64,000 nucleotides of DNA from Tetrastigma voinierianum (taxonomy: Eukaryota > Streptophyta > Magnoliopsida > Vitales > Vitaceae). Position numbers and translations under genes: made by a program. Each line of letters starts with the position of its first letter. Position 1 is the stretch's first letter. Below, one piece after another: positions 1 through 12,642 of this stretch. The notes under the pieces are model-generated. The model ran no database searches, had not been told where the DNA came from, and saw nothing but the letters and a program-made list of their open reading frames with translations. The stretch lies in the NCBI GenBank assembly GCA_016808115.1, contig JAEQBH010001143.1:1-64000 (forward strand), given 5' to 3'.

Positions 1-600
1 AGGTAGACCAAAGTAAAAGTTTCCAATTATAGAAACCTAATGCCACCCACTACAATCAAGGAATTAGAAGTTTCTAGATTACGCCGATTTTATGTAAGAT
101 TTATCAAAGATTTCTCAAAAATTGTTAGACCACTACATGCAAATTATCGAAAAGATACTAAGTTCTATTCTTGATGAATCTTGCCATAATGCATTTGAAG
201 AAATCAAATCAGATTATTGGCTCCCATCATGGCAAAACCGCATTGAACAAGAGAATTTGAAATCACAGGTGATGCTAGTGATTTTGCAATGGGAGTCAGA
301 CGACGTAAAGATGAAAAAGTGTTCAAGGCCATCTACGGTGCTAGCAAAACCTTTAATGCAAAGACAGAAAAATTACTCTACTACTGGAAAGGAGATGTCG
401 TAATATTATTTGGCTGTGAAAAATTTAGCTATACATTTTGGGTCTATGTCAAAAAACACACTCATCATGCAAAGAATTAAATATCTAATGGCAAAGAAAG
501 AAGCAAAGCCAAGATTGATCGGGTGTAGCATATGTGAATTTGATTTAGAAATAAGATAAGAAGGCTAGACAATGTGATACGATCACTTGCCAAGACTAGA
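1..600 (+). pseudogene. Athila-like Ty3/gypsy pol remnant (element A): RT tail and RNase H
   Basis: A broken 3' piece of a gypsy polyprotein. Around 80-130 the reading RRFYVRFIKDFSKI matches the tail of the reverse transcriptase domain. From about 268 the RNase H start DASDFAMG is readable, followed by KVFKAIYGASKTFNA near 318-362. A [12 protein letters not shown] stretch follows near 500 and an IRRLDNV-like stretch near 560, where intact relatives end RNase H. Frames change repeatedly and stops are frequent, so no product is expected. The window edge cuts the 5' side. The same order occurs in element B at 41080-42440, which supports the family call. Athila-like is my judgement from pol wording and the 3' region. 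Confidence 0.8.
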
Positions 601-819
601 GAAACCATCAGATGCAAGAAGGAAGAGAAGGAAGAGTAAAACTTTCCAGATAAGGTTATTCCAGCTTGTCACTCCACCACCTCCCAGTATGTCGACATAT
701 TGTGAATTTCTTAGCCGGGAATTATGCCACTAGAATTCTACCGTAGAAAAGTTATAATCGACAAAGAAAATTATCCGGGATGACCCATTATTGTTTAAAA
801 GAGGAGCTGATATGATTAT

Positions 820-1890
820 AAGGAGATGTGTACCAGAAGGTGAGCAAAGCAAGATTTTACAAGAATGTCATGCATCACCTTATGGAGGACACTTTGCAGG
901 AGATAAAATAGCTCATAAAATCTCCAATCAGATTTAACTGCCTACGATTTCATGACAGTTTTGAATGGGTAAAGTCAGGTGATCAAGGCCAAAGAATGGG
1001 AAATATCAGTAAAAGGCATGAAATGCCCCTGCAAGGTATCCTGGTGGTGCAATTATTTGATGTATGGGGAATGGATTTTATGGGGCCTTTCCAGCTTCAT
1101 TTGGAAATATATACATACTCCTAGCTGTGATTTATAATGTAAATGGCATGTTAAGATGTCCAAAGAATGAGCGCCAATACGCTTGTGGGTTAGTTTTTAC
1201 AAAGAAATATTCTCAGCATATTTGGGACACCCAGAACTATAATTAGTGATGGAGAGCCATTTGCAAATAAGGTGTTTGACAAACTCATGAGCAGATATGG
1301 TATAAAACACATTATGAGCTTGGCTTATCATCCTCAAACAAATGGGCAAGTTGAAATTTCCAATAGGGAAATAAAGAAAATTCTGGAAAAGACTGTAAGT
1401 TCTAGCAGGAGAGATTGGTCTTTGAAGCTTGATGATGCACTATAAGCATACAGATCGCTTAAACCCCTATCGAATGTCGCTATACGTACTTGTCTTTGAA
1501 AACCTTGTCACCTACCTCGAAGCCAATATAAAGCTATGTGGGCCATCAAGAAGCTTTAATTTTGATTTAAAGTCACATAAAGATAGCTACTTCGCTAAAT
1601 GAATTGGAAGAGTTGGAGGAATGAAGCCTATGATAGTGCGACCTACTACATAAAACAAAAAATGGCATGATCAACGAACTGGCAGGGAATTCAAGGCGTA
1701 TGATCAGGTCTTGTTATTCAACTCGTACTGGGCACTCTTTCCCAGAAACAATCCAAATGGAGGGACCATTTACAAGGTATCGTTAACGCTTGGGGGCAAA
1801 GGACACTTAGAACCAAATAATCATGAGGAGTTCAAAGTTAATGGTCGAGATTAAAGTACTATCTTCGGGAGAAAGCAATTGGAAGACAAA
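820..1890 (+). pseudogene. Athila-like integrase remnant (element A)
   Basis: Degenerate integrase. The zinc-binding region is seen near 860-900 as ECHASPYGGHFAGDKIAHKI. The catalytic core begins near 1060 with WGMDFMGPF, where the aspartate is the first expected active-site acid. Near 1240-1400 the readings [16 protein letters not shown] and [26 protein letters not shown] (split here as two short motifs) carry the second aspartate and, in the last motif, the glutamate. So the three catalytic acids are recognisable although frames are broken. Beyond 1500 only scattered matches to the C-terminal part remain, ending near a KVNGRD-like motif at 1836-1850. No chromodomain is visible, as expected for an Athila-type integrase and unlike the Tekay copies here. 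Confidence 0.82.
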
Positions 1891-1899
1891 CCCTAGTTC

Positions 1900-2088
1900 G
1901 AATGAAGAAAATTGAAGAAATGTAACAATGGCAAAGAAAAGTCCAAATTAAAGACTAAAAATGGAGCAAATTTTGGTGGAAGGCAATCCACACCCGGCGT
2001 TGTTTAATTTTTCTTGTTTTATTTTACCATTTCGTGTTTAATTGTTTAATAGTTTTCAGATTAAATTCATTATCGATTGAAGAGTAGT

Positions 2089-2128
<40 letters not shown>

Positions 2129-4323
2129 GTTTTACAGGAATGAAGATTGTGCAAAAGGAGAGCATCTGCAATCAAATTTCAATTACACAAGAGACCGTGT
2201 GGGCAAAGATTCTTCTTTCTTCTTCTTCTTGATTTGAATTTTTAAATTTGTCTTTGATAAAGCATGATTGAAAGTTTTGGGGAATTTTTATCTTGTTTTG
2301 ATGTTTAATTGTTGAATGTGATGCATGATAGAAGTTGCTAAATTTTTGCATGATGAAGATGAATTGAGTAGTATTTGTTTTGATTGGAATTGAATAAATT
2401 GAAATTGTTGTGAATTTGAGTGTTTATGTTTGGGTCGCAACATTAATTCAAAAGTAGTAAACTAAGAGGCCGGATGAAAATAAAAAGTGGAAAAGAAAGT
2501 CAAAATATCGTGAAAATCAGGTCACGAATCGAAATAAAGGATGACAGTAAATATTTTTTTTATGTTGCAACACCATTTTCCCTATCGTGACCACATTTCA
2601 GGTTACAACCAAAAATTTTGATGTCGTGACCAAAATAGTCCTAAAGTCAAATAAAGAAGGTTAAAACCTCTCATTTTAGGCATCCTAGCAGTTAAAAATT
2701 AAATTCATTGAAATCTCATTTTATAAGTATTCTTTTTGCTTATTAGATGTTTCTCAACTGTTGAATGAAATTTTAATTGTTGATAAATAGATGTAAATTG
2801 ATTGTTTATGATTTCTGAATTTTTATTTATGTGTCATTTTCTTTTTGCTGTGCAAGAATCAAATAAATAATTATGTTCTTTCTCAAGAACGTAAACTCTG
2901 GAAGAATCGTACAGAATAAAGAAACTGAAATTAGGGAGTATTGCTCGCATTATTAAATTCATTTAGTTTGCAAAATTGGAAAATTTGGTATTTGCTGATG
3001 GAACAAAACACTTGGTTGAAATAATGTAAGTAAATAGTAAATAAATACAAGTCTTGAAGAAATAATACACTTAGGTCAACAAAACTTATGAAACTTTGAC
3101 AGGAATTAGGAACATCTTCTGGGGAATTCAGGATTTAGGTCCATATCCTAGAACTCGCTTCGAGGCGAAATCTTAGGTGAAAAATACCTGTAAGAAATGA
3201 TAGAGGCCATCCTCAAGTGTGCCTTGAGCTTTTCTGCTTCACCTCAAAATATGCTTAAGCATATTCTAGTTCCTTGATTTGAGCCAAATAAGCCTTATTT
3301 CTTCAATAAACAAAGAACTCGAAACCGAAATTCCTTCCTTGCAATAAACTCGCAAAAGAAAGAGCCCAAATTATCCAGCCTAGCCTTAAAAAAAGTTTAG
3401 TATAAAGGAAGAAACAAGTTTGGGGGAATAATATTTCCAAATTTTGACAATGAAGGAGTTAAAGAAGTAAAGAAACAGAAGCTAGTGAAATAAGGAATAA
3501 GTTTTGTCGTATGTGGCCTCATTTCTCGAACAATTGCTCGTAGGGTGTTTTAACACCTAGCACCCTAATGCCAACTTGTATGGGAGTTGCTAGCCCAAAG
3601 TTCTCTAAGAGTAATAGAAAGCCTAAGAAGACAAAACATTGCACTATTCCAAATCTTAGAAAAATAAAAGCAAAAGAGTTCAAGAACAAAAGAATCTGCC
3701 TGAATCAAGTACATATGGAAATTGAAATTCCATAAAAAGAATTCAAAAGATTTTAATCAGCAAGACTGGGAGAGAATCGAAAGAACAAAGAAGAAAAAGG
3801 GTGAAAGTTGGAGGCAACAATGTAGAGAAAAGATGGAAATTGGGTGATTTACAACTTAAATTTTTCCATTATCTACCCAATTACCTAAGCTCAACATTAC
3901 AAGCCTAAAAGACCTCATTGATTTTGAAGGTTGGATTTACCTACAGTGGAGATCAATATGAAAACAAGCATATGGACTTTACAAACAGTCTAAGAAAATC
4001 TCCCGTAAGATTAACTCAAATTCAACATGAAGATGAAAAGGATTAAAGACCTGCACACACACAGAGAACAAGATTTGTTGAATAAACTGCTTAAATACAT
4101 TAGTTTATTAAGAAATTTTGTGATGTGGGTTATACTATGCCTGTTTTCGTGATCAAACTAAAATTTAAAATAATATCGTATCTCTTAATCTGTATAAGAA
4201 GGTGGAATAAGAAAGACTGTGGTATAAATCAGAAAAATGTCCTTAGAAATTTTCTAAGCTTATTTGTTTGAGGACAAACAATTCTTTCTCTTCTTTGCTT
4301 GGGGACAAGCAAAATTTTAATAT
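1900..4323 (+). repeat. 3' internal region of element A, no env-like ORF
   Basis: Non-coding 3' part of the Athila-like element. It opens with a GGAGGCAAYCC-type phrase near 1978 that recurs after the integrase of element B at 43825. A patch near 2510-2650 holds short GTCGTGACC/GGTCACGA words related to the CG palindromes of B. From about 2840 the sequence runs parallel to 56400-57640 of element B, sharing phrases such as AACACCTAGCACCCTAATGCC near 3551. The env-like ORF present in B is missing. Near 4262-4315 the GAGGACAAACAA and GCTTGGGGACAAGC phrases occur. I remember such wording just before the polypurine tract of related elements, but the tract and 3' LTR are absent because the Tekay fragment begins at about 4324. 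Confidence 0.65.
2090..2124. repeat. (TA)n microsatellite
   Basis: An uninterrupted run of TA dinucleotides inside the 3' region of element A. Confidence 0.95.
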
Positions 4324-4640
4324 AGCGACTACCTCATGGTGTGTAAGCAGTAACCCTCTTACGATCACAATCAATGACGACTCGATGTGCAGTCAGCCAA
4401 TCCATCTCAAGGATGACATCAAACTCCGACATGTCCATGACCCTAAGGTCCACGGTGAGTAGAATCCCCGAGATCTCTAACTCACAATACGGACATATCT
4501 GATTAATTCTTACCCCAGTTCTTAGGGGAGAACTCACATGTAATGACTCTTCCAGGATTTCGACCTTTAAGCCCAATTCTTTCACACATGATGCAACCAC
4601 AAGGGAATGAGATGCACCAGAATCAAACAATACTCTTGCC
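4324..4640 (-). pseudogene. Tekay-like gypsy protease remnant (fragment F1)
   Basis: Retropepsin-type aspartic protease, read on the minus strand as an uninterrupted 98-codon stretch (4630 to 4334). The active-site motif FDSGASHS is at its N-terminus, and the second conserved block reads VILEMDWL, where most relatives have GMDWL. It ends at VTAYTP, where intact elements continue into reverse transcriptase; here the retroelement stops and element A's 3' region begins. The open frame and intact DSGAS make this one of the least decayed pieces in the window, but with no linked polymerase it is a fossil. Confidence 0.88.
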
Positions 4641-5955
4641 TATAAGCGCGAGAGTAGATACACACTGGAATAATCACCAATCCGCAATCCCAAATATGTA
4701 ATGTGGTGTATACACACCCTTAGGTCCTCTGAAATCCCTCGGCTTCAGATCCCCAGCCTAGACCTCGACTGCCTTGGACCCATCCGTCTAGCTGCTGAAG
4801 TAATAGGCCCTGCGCGCCCTGCAACTAATACTATCTCTCCTGGCCCATGGTAGGGTAAGGGGGAACAAACTACATCTGTGTACGTCCCACTGATGATTGG
4901 GACTGAGGTGTCCCATAACTCTGAGATTCCTACCTTTGAGGACAATCCCGCCTCAAGTGTCGAGGCTAAGGGCAATGGTAATAGTGGCCCCCGCCACAAC
5001 AGAAGCTCGAAATATCCGCCACCTAGAGATGATCGACCCTAGCTCGCCCAGTAAATTTCAACCCTATCCCTGAAATCCTTGCGGAGTAGAAGTCTTCTGC
5101 TTCTCCCCCTAACCAAAAGAAGAAGGTTGAATCTCTTTCCTCTTATCTTTAACACCCACATCCCGGATGTTCCGTGTGTCATCCACTTCTCTCTCAATGG
5201 CCATAGCTGTCCTAACCATCGAGTCCAAGTCCTGTAGGAGGAAGTCCCGCACTTTTCTCCTGATGGACAATTTCGACTCATCCTCTAAACTCTTCACTTT
5301 GGCCATGGTCCAGGATCACATAGTCATCAACGACCGATCAGCAAATCTCTAGCCACGATTCGGCATTGTCATCGTCCATTGTTTTAGTTCCAGAAACTCC
5401 CAAGCTTTTTCATGTCGAGCAGATGTTGGGAAAAACTTACCCATGAAGAGCTCACGAAACTCTTCTCATGTCATTGCCTCCAAGTCCCTCGAGGCTTTGA
5501 CCCAATCCCACCATACTTGGGATTCTCCCTCTAGCTAGAATGAGGCTAGCTTTATCTTAGTGGCATTGGAGGTGATCTCCATAGCTTGCATAATTTGTTC
5601 GACTTGATGGAACCAATGATCAGCTACCATTGGGTCCCCTCCTCCCTTGAAGATTGGAGGATAGTGTGCCTTGAACCTCTAGAGGTTACTTGATCCTCTC
5701 TAACTCCCGCTGTAATTAGCCTATGCCACGGTGGCGTACCACAACGCCGGGTAGGCAACATTTGAGTACCAGAAGACCAACAGCCTCTATGAAGGCTTGT
5801 CGGGTCAAAGGTCAATGGTCGCGGGATTGTTCGCCCACCGCCGACATCCTTCTTCCCCTCGATTAGCCATCTACATATGGCTGATAGCAATAAAAGCTTC
5901 AAACTCTCTGCATTCTCTCCTTGCTTATAAATGCGTCTGCACAACCACTATAGCA
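4641..5955 (-). pseudogene. Tekay-like gypsy gag remnant (fragment F1)
   Basis: Nucleocapsid-capsid gene upstream of the F1 protease, minus strand. The capsid (retrotransposon gag) region lies near 5350-5640, with readable ASFQLEGESQVWWDW and MTWEEFRELFMGKFFP wording. A second block (5109-5306) reads KSLEDESKLSIRRKVRDF. A zinc-knuckle remnant lies near 4940-5000 with a partly lost Cys/His pattern. Frames are broken several times. The same gag, in the same order, is found in element G1 at 13589-14520, so the assignment rests on two copies. The gene lies about 230 bp downstream of the LTR end at 6189, a normal leader spacing. Confidence 0.8.
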
Positions 5956-6188
5956 CTTCAAGATCCCGAACTATCCTGTTTGTTCTTTTTCCGAACCTCC
6001 AAGGTTATGTTTTCTAACCCAAGTGTTCATTTTTCACTATACATTTTACCATGCATTTAATTCACACAACACATACCACACCACTGTGCAGCACTCAGCA
6101 CCAAACATTTGGGTAAATGCACAAATGAAGCAATTGGTCTATACTGAGTGCTCCATCAAGCCTCTAGGTATTCCGCAAACCTAGGCTA

Positions 6189-6740
6189 TGATGTCGTCGC
6201 GGACGCCCGTAATCGGGGGTCCGCTAATCAACTCAATAACTCGTGGAAGACACGTGGGATACCGATATACGATAACCACACCGTCTAATCTCATTACTAG
6301 GAATCCATCATCGAGTTCCCAGCAATTACCATGCTCCCACACCCCAAGTTTCTGCGGGAAGCTCGAGGTCAAAATTATGGATATCGTGTCTCAGATTCAT
6401 TAATCGGGTCCAATCCCATTTACTGGGATCCGTTTAGCCACATTCAATAAACATTTTATGTTATTTTCAAAACATATTACTGTGAGTTTAATTACAACTC
6501 TATTACATGCCTATATGCCAAAACTAGTTCTTTCCAAAGTTTTACAAAAAGAGCTATACCAAATTTCCACAAGCTTGGCTTTCTTCAACCTCTACCCGAA
6601 CGAGCCGGCTTCACCGGCGTATACCTCGCACCTAAAATGTTTTCCATAAAGGGTGAGCCACGTCCAAAGAGAGGAAACTCCTAGCAGAGTTATTACCCCT
6701 AAATGCACATAATGTTCACTTGACACATTCACACACAGCA

Positions 6741-6799
<59 letters not shown>

Positions 6800-8447
6800 G
6801 ATATATATATATATATATATATGCATCCCAATATAATGATGTTATTCCTAATGTGGAATACTAGATGCCATGTCATGAAATGAGATGAGACTCACAATGA
6901 AAAATCCGAGTCATCACACAATGCATAAAAATGCATGATAATTTTTTATCGTCAAGGAATTTCATCCAATGATCACTTTGAAGCAAATCAAGTTTTGAGA
7001 AATCAAAACTTAAGGGATGCTTCACTTCCAAGGATCATTTTATTAACAAAACATGTGCCTTTTTAGGTAGGCGAATTTTTGGGGTCTCACCGTAGGTTTC
7101 GCACGCCTTTGTACACTTTCACGAGCTTTCACCGTTGGACACATATGTATAACCAAAAATACCGGGGCTTTCACCCGAGGGGGTATCTATCCATGCTTGC
7201 TACTTCCCGACACAAGTTTTCATGTTCTCGCGAACAAAGGGACTGGTCAACTTCGCTCAACGTATCGAAATGCCCACTCCATCAACCACCAAGGATGCAG
7301 GCGTGATGGCACCATTTCATACTTAATAACTAGAAATCCACCGAACTTCATTCAACGTATCGCTCCACTCATCAACCGCTACCAAGGATGGTGTGTGATG
7401 GCACCATGCACTTTACATTCATGAAAATGATGCTCGCATATGCAATGCATTATGCTATTGTATATCAATTCCATGTCTCATATATAATGAATGTCATATG
7501 GACAATAATCACAGATCATGACACCAGGTCGTTAATATAACTTCCAAACAATTCATCTCAATGTCAATATATTCAATCTATATTCAATCAACAATTATCA
7601 CTCAAGTGTCAATAAAAGGCAAAGACAATTGGTTCTCATGACCAATTGTGGCATAAGATGCCACAAAGGGCCCACATATATGTCATCACAAAGTACACAA
7701 ACATGCCACAACAAATTTCCAAAATCTAGACACAACCGAGACAACCTAAATCAAGAAGAACTGAAATGGACCAGTAACTTGAGTCGTAGGGGTCCAATTC
7801 GGTGATTCAAAAGCCTTAACATCAAGTTCTATAGATGCATACAATTTCAAGGACTTGAGTCCAAATTTCTTGCTTCCCAACCTAAAACTGGTGCTAAAAC
7901 TCAGCAAGGCCTAGGATCAAAACAAAGAAGATTCTATTATTTACAAACAGCTCCTTCGTGTGAACAAACCAAAGTAAGAAGAATTTCTACCTCTTGGAGC
8001 ATAGCCCTCGTCGAATATACAAACTTTACTTCTTGGTCCAACGAGTTCCAATCGTCGGAACGCCGACTTCATTTTCTACATCTTTCTCTCTCCCTTTCTT
8101 CCTTCATCTTTTCTTCTTCCTTCAATTTCTTTTTCCCTTCTCCTTTCCTTCGGGCTTCCCTCCTCCCTCCGAGATAACTGGCCCCTCCCTTTATAGACCT
8201 TCCAACTCAGATGTATTGGCACACATGGCTTGCCATATGTCACCCGACACTAATTGCCTCAAAACGTGAAATTCGATTAATGAATCAAACAAAATTGCCC
8301 GAGTAACTAGAGATTTCAGACGAATCCAAGCAGAGGTTTGTTTCACATTTGAGATCTAGAAGATTTTTAGGTTTTCAAGTTGTATTGTAGCGGTAAATTT
8401 CTATTTTGCCTTTCCTTAGAAAAATTTGATTTTTCTCGAGTTTTACA
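6189..8447 (-). repeat. 5' LTR of Tekay-like fragment F1
   Basis: Long terminal repeat in minus orientation. It starts TGTAAAACTCGAG (complement of 8447 downward) and ends ACATCA at 6189, followed by the leader and gag. The start resembles those of the nested solo LTRs (29319) and of element E (33264). A hairpin near 8045-8061 occurs at the position of a similar hairpin in those LTRs. It contains a (CA)n(TA)n tract. The partner 3' LTR is missing because the element is truncated at 4324, so no target-site duplication can be tested. Confidence 0.7.
6733..6823. repeat. (CA)n-(TA)n compound microsatellite
   Basis: A CA-rich run (6733-6787) passes directly into TA repeats with one short interruption (6788-6823), inside the F1 LTR. 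The alternation of purine and pyrimidine is of the type that can adopt non-B DNA; that is inference. Confidence 0.93.
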
Positions 8448-10435
8448 GTTTTGGATCCTCAATGAAGGAGTTTGGTGTGAAAATTATGTAAAGAAACATG
8501 TAGGTATTTTAAGGGATTTGTTGTCAAAAATTTTCAACCACTAATGTTTTTGTTTTGGCCATATCTTGGCCTAGAGACCTCCAAATGGAATGATTCTAAT
8601 TGGAGGAGAATCCTATGACCCTTAGCTTTAAATATTCAAAAGACCACCAGGTCAAATTATGGTACTATGTGCCTTGAATTTGGAATTCAATTATAGTTCT
8701 CAATTTTGACTGGCAACTAGACCAAATTGGAAAGGTCATGGTCATATCTTAAGTTTTGGTGATCCAAAATGAGTGATTCTAATTTCTGGATAAACTAGAC
8801 TTCTTGTAGAACAACTTCCATGAAGGAAGTGTGTTCAGAGTTAGACCCTATTATACCTAGAAATTCATCAAAGTGGAGCTCTATTTTTAGTCAGTTAAGG
8901 TTCATCCAGACCAGTCTTGAGTGTTTGAGTCATATCTTGGGATAGGTTGATCCAAATGTATTGATTCCAATTTATGGGTAAACTAGATTTCTAGGAGAAT
9001 AACTTCCAAAGGGTTAAGGGACAGATTTGGACCCTATTGTACCCAGAAAATCGGCCAAAAGGAGAGCTTGTCGCCACCATGTTCAACTGACAGAATTTCG
9101 TTTCAGGAGAAGATTCCTTTGTCTTCTCCTATGTGACCTTGACACACGTAGATGTCTCTTAAATGATTATAGAATATCAATAAAAAGATATAGGTGCCTA
9201 GTTATGAGTATGTAATAATGAAAATTGTATAAAAGTTATATGAATTAATGTTACATGATATAGGATAAATATATTGAGATGATTATGATACAAAAGGATA
9301 TGATCTCTGATCGTGTGAAGAAGAGTATATGTATTTTTGTTATATGAAGAAACACAAAATACAGTCAAATGATTATAAGAAATATATGAAACTATCTCAC
9401 ATGTTCAAGAAAATAATTGACAAGAAGGTTCACGTATATAGGATATCGGTAATTATTCATGTATATGGGATATGTGTTTTGATATTTGAAATATTATTAA
9501 GAAAACACAATAAAACCGATTGCTTGCTTATGAGCGGGTACTTGGATAGATAGGCATGCCTATAGGGATAACGATGCTACAACATACAGTTTATAGACAG
9601 ACCGGCCCTGTTTGGGTCGATGACATGGATCTGTTTGATCATTACAGTGGCCTCGTTTGGGTCATACAATATAGTACAATTTATATATCATTGTCTCGTA
9701 CAATGATAGTATCATTGGGTACATACAGTTTCATCCCATGAGCCACTTCTTTGGAATATGTAGACATGACATAAGATGAGATAAAATTTTTGCAATGTTT
9801 ATAAAAGGCATAAAACATGGAAATTACATGAAATGAAAAATGTAATGAAATTATAAATTACAAGATATATGATAAAGCATAATCTCATAAGGCTAAAGAT
9901 TAATGAATGTCATGAATATGCAAATAAATCCTTAATAGTGGAATTGTTATGATTTATTACCTTATGTTGAAAAATGTTAGTGATAAGTGGTTAAATGTAT
10001 ATGTATATGTATAGTTGGGATGTATTCAGACATGTGTCGTGACGATCGTTATAGCGGTCAGTCTATATTTATGGATCCCCACTAAGCTATAAAGCTTAGC
10101 ACGAGTGTTTATTCATGCAGGTATCGAGGGGGAAGTGATAATAAAGGACGTCCCACACGCAGCCAACACACAAGAGAGGAGTCCAATGATGCTTTAGGTT
10201 TACTGCATTTACGTACATATATTTTTCTGAAAACAATGAAAATTTTTTTATATGACGGAATTGAATATGTTGATCACTCCAATGGTGGGGTTGTAATATG
10301 ATAATGTCTATGTTTATATTTTTTCTAAGTTTATATTTTCAAGATAATTGTTTAGAATTATATAAGTTAACATGTTTATAGTTTTCAGATTTGTGATACA
10401 TTTTCTTGACATGGGTGCCAGGTTGGACTGTTACA
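8448..10435 (+). repeat. Probable LTR remnant interrupted by F1
   Basis: No coding similarity is recognisable. The right end reads TGTTACA at 10429-10435, a usual LTR terminus. Phrases near 10080-10130 (CCCCACTAAGC, then GCTTAGCACGAG and ATGCAGGTATCGAGG) resemble the R/U5 part of plant gypsy LTRs as I remember them. The left end cannot be placed and may have been cut by F1. The stretch contains the ~185 bp tandem repeat described separately; otherwise it is AT-rich. Confidence 0.4.
8560..9070 (+). repeat. ~185 bp tandem repeat, about three units
   Basis: Units start with CATATCTT at 8560, 8743 and 8931 (spacing 183 and 188). Each continues with a TGATCCAAA-like phrase, GATTCTAAT/GATTCCAAT, AAACTAGA and, in units two and three, a GGACCCTATT/AGACCCTATT phrase. 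Unit one is the most diverged. The repeat lies inside the LTR-like remnant. Confidence 0.75.
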
Positions 10436-10655
10436 AATCTATTTTAAATGAATGAGTTTTAATATTTAATATTTTTATTTTTTATTTTTGACTGCAACAC
10501 TTTAGTTAAGCAAATCTATTTTAAAAAATTAAGATATTTTTAATGATAAGTTAATATTAAATTTTGATAAATATGAGTGTTTTTTAAATAAAATTTATTT
10601 TAAAATATTAATATTTATTTATTTATTTATTATATTATTAATTATTATAAACAAC
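10436..10655. other. AT-rich spacer before element G1
   Basis: Very AT-rich DNA with no gene or repeat that I can name. It ends in the ATATT that forms the left target-site duplication of G1. Confidence 0.6.
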
Positions 10656-11067
10656 ATATTTGAAAACCCAGAAAATTAGAAATTTTCAAAAATTAAGAAA
10701 TGATAATAAAATAATAAATTATCGGCTGCTCGTAGGTTCTCAGAATTTTTTTAGATCTCTGATGACAAACTGGATCAAGCACAAGTAAATCTGTCTCACA
10801 AATCTTAGTAATCTTAAAAGTTTCTCATCGAATTTCGAGATAATCGGAATATTTACGAGATTTTCCTAGCGATAAAAACCGTCACTGACTTTGCAGTGAC
10901 AAGAACAATAGTGTCTTAAGCCGTGAAATTGCTGAAGCAAGTTCATTTAAAATAAAGTGAACTGAAAAGAAATAAATTGTTTCGAGGCAAAAACAAAACC
11001 GAATGAAGCAATATGCACTATATATCCAAAAAATATAATAAGAATAATAATAGAATAAATAATAATC

Positions 11068-11070
<3 letters not shown>

Positions 11071-11106
<36 letters not shown>
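11071..11106. repeat. (AAT)n microsatellite in the G1 5' LTR
   Basis: Trinucleotide run with a matching shorter run at 18078-18113 in the 3' LTR, so it predates or is shared by both LTRs. Confidence 0.93.
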
Positions 11107-11110
<4 letters not shown>

Positions 11111-12642
11111 CGAAAATAAAATGAAAGTAAAAAGAGTGAGAAGGCATCGGGTTCTACAGGGAGAGGGAAAGGTGGGAGAGAGGGGAGAATTTTAATTTTT
11201 ATTTCTTTCTTCGCTTTTTTCTTCGCATCTACAAAAATCTGACGTAGATTTTCGTCGGGGCTGAAGGCAAAGTTGATCCACGCAGCAAAGGCTACGCGTG
11301 GATACCAAAATCTTGGAGTTTCGTCAAACTCCATGAGGTAGAGAATTTTCCTACTTGTGTTATTTCTAGTCTAAAGGCCATTTAATGGTCTGTTTGGCTT
11401 AGAGGGCCATAAAAGGCCTTAAATTTTAGCGTTCTACTGATTGAGTGTAGGAATTTTTAGGAATTTTTAGATATTTTTGGACAACCCGATTGAATTTCTG
11501 GACTGCTGGGACAATCCCGACCGAAATTTCGGATCATGGTCATACGCTCCAAGCTAAAATTTCAGACTATTTTCGGCGCTGACCGAGTTATAGAGCTTGC
11601 TTTGATCCCGGGACCGATGTCTCTGCTTTAGGCGTGTTTCGAGATCACAATAATTCAGCTGACGAATCATGGGCTGACTAAGAGGTGCCTCAGGATATGT
11701 GGGTCCAAGATTTGACCTTTGAGGTGTTATGATTTTATGAATAAATACGCAAAGTGTGAGAATTATGTTGATGCATGCTAACTGACATAACGTGACCAGG
11801 CTGGATGTAAATTATATAAAAATTATAAATTGTCCATGGTGTATTAATACTATGTAGTACTCATATATACATGTGTAAATATGAAGGAAAATGCATTGGC
11901 ATCATGTGCATTTCATATGCATGGTCACATCGCACTGAGCCTAGTGTGTATGCATGGTACCATATTCACCATTCTCAGAATGTGTGAGAGCTCGTGGAAT
12001 GGGACAACGTCCGTACCAGACTCACGGTAAAACACAATAATAAATCACGTGTGTTTGGGTGAAGCAAGATGGGGCAGATCCCCCCTAGGGTGAAAGACCC
12101 AAATTTTATTCTTGGTCAGAAATATGGATCCAGCGATGAAAGTTCGCGAAAGTTTCGGAAGGCGATGCGAAGCCTGCGATGAGACCTCGAAAATTCGTAG
12201 CCCAAATAAACACACGGGATTGGATAAATTAAAAATTGGAGGGTAGTCCAATGGTTTAAGTCATTAGGTGAAACACCAATGATTGATTTTTCACACTTGG
12301 TGTTGTAGGTGTGAGAGAGTAGGTCGATCTCCTGCCAGGGTATGAGGAGTCTCATCTCATGCATGATTACCTTAACATTCCATATAGGATTGCATTATTT
12401 ATATGGAAATATGGTTTGATGTTTTATGTACGCCTATCGCATGTGCATTTTAGGCTAGGAGTAGCCCTCAGAGGGAGAATTTTTCACTCGGGTATTGCTC
12501 ATCCTTGGCTGTGGGACCCCCTTCGTGTACAAAGTGTATTGTGTGGAGACTCAAGGCCCTACGAGGCCGTAATTATGAAGAAGGTCAACATGTGGCCTTG
12601 ATGTATGTAAAAGAATTGTAATTAAATTCTTTTGGACTATTG

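Noticed and set aside
6592..6876. ORF with Cys-Val repeats on the minus strand
   Set aside because: Product of the (CA)n tract in the F1 LTR.
10882..11334. 150-codon minus-strand ORF with long Tyr run
   Set aside because: The run is the translation of the (AAT)n microsatellite inside the G1 LTR, not a gene.
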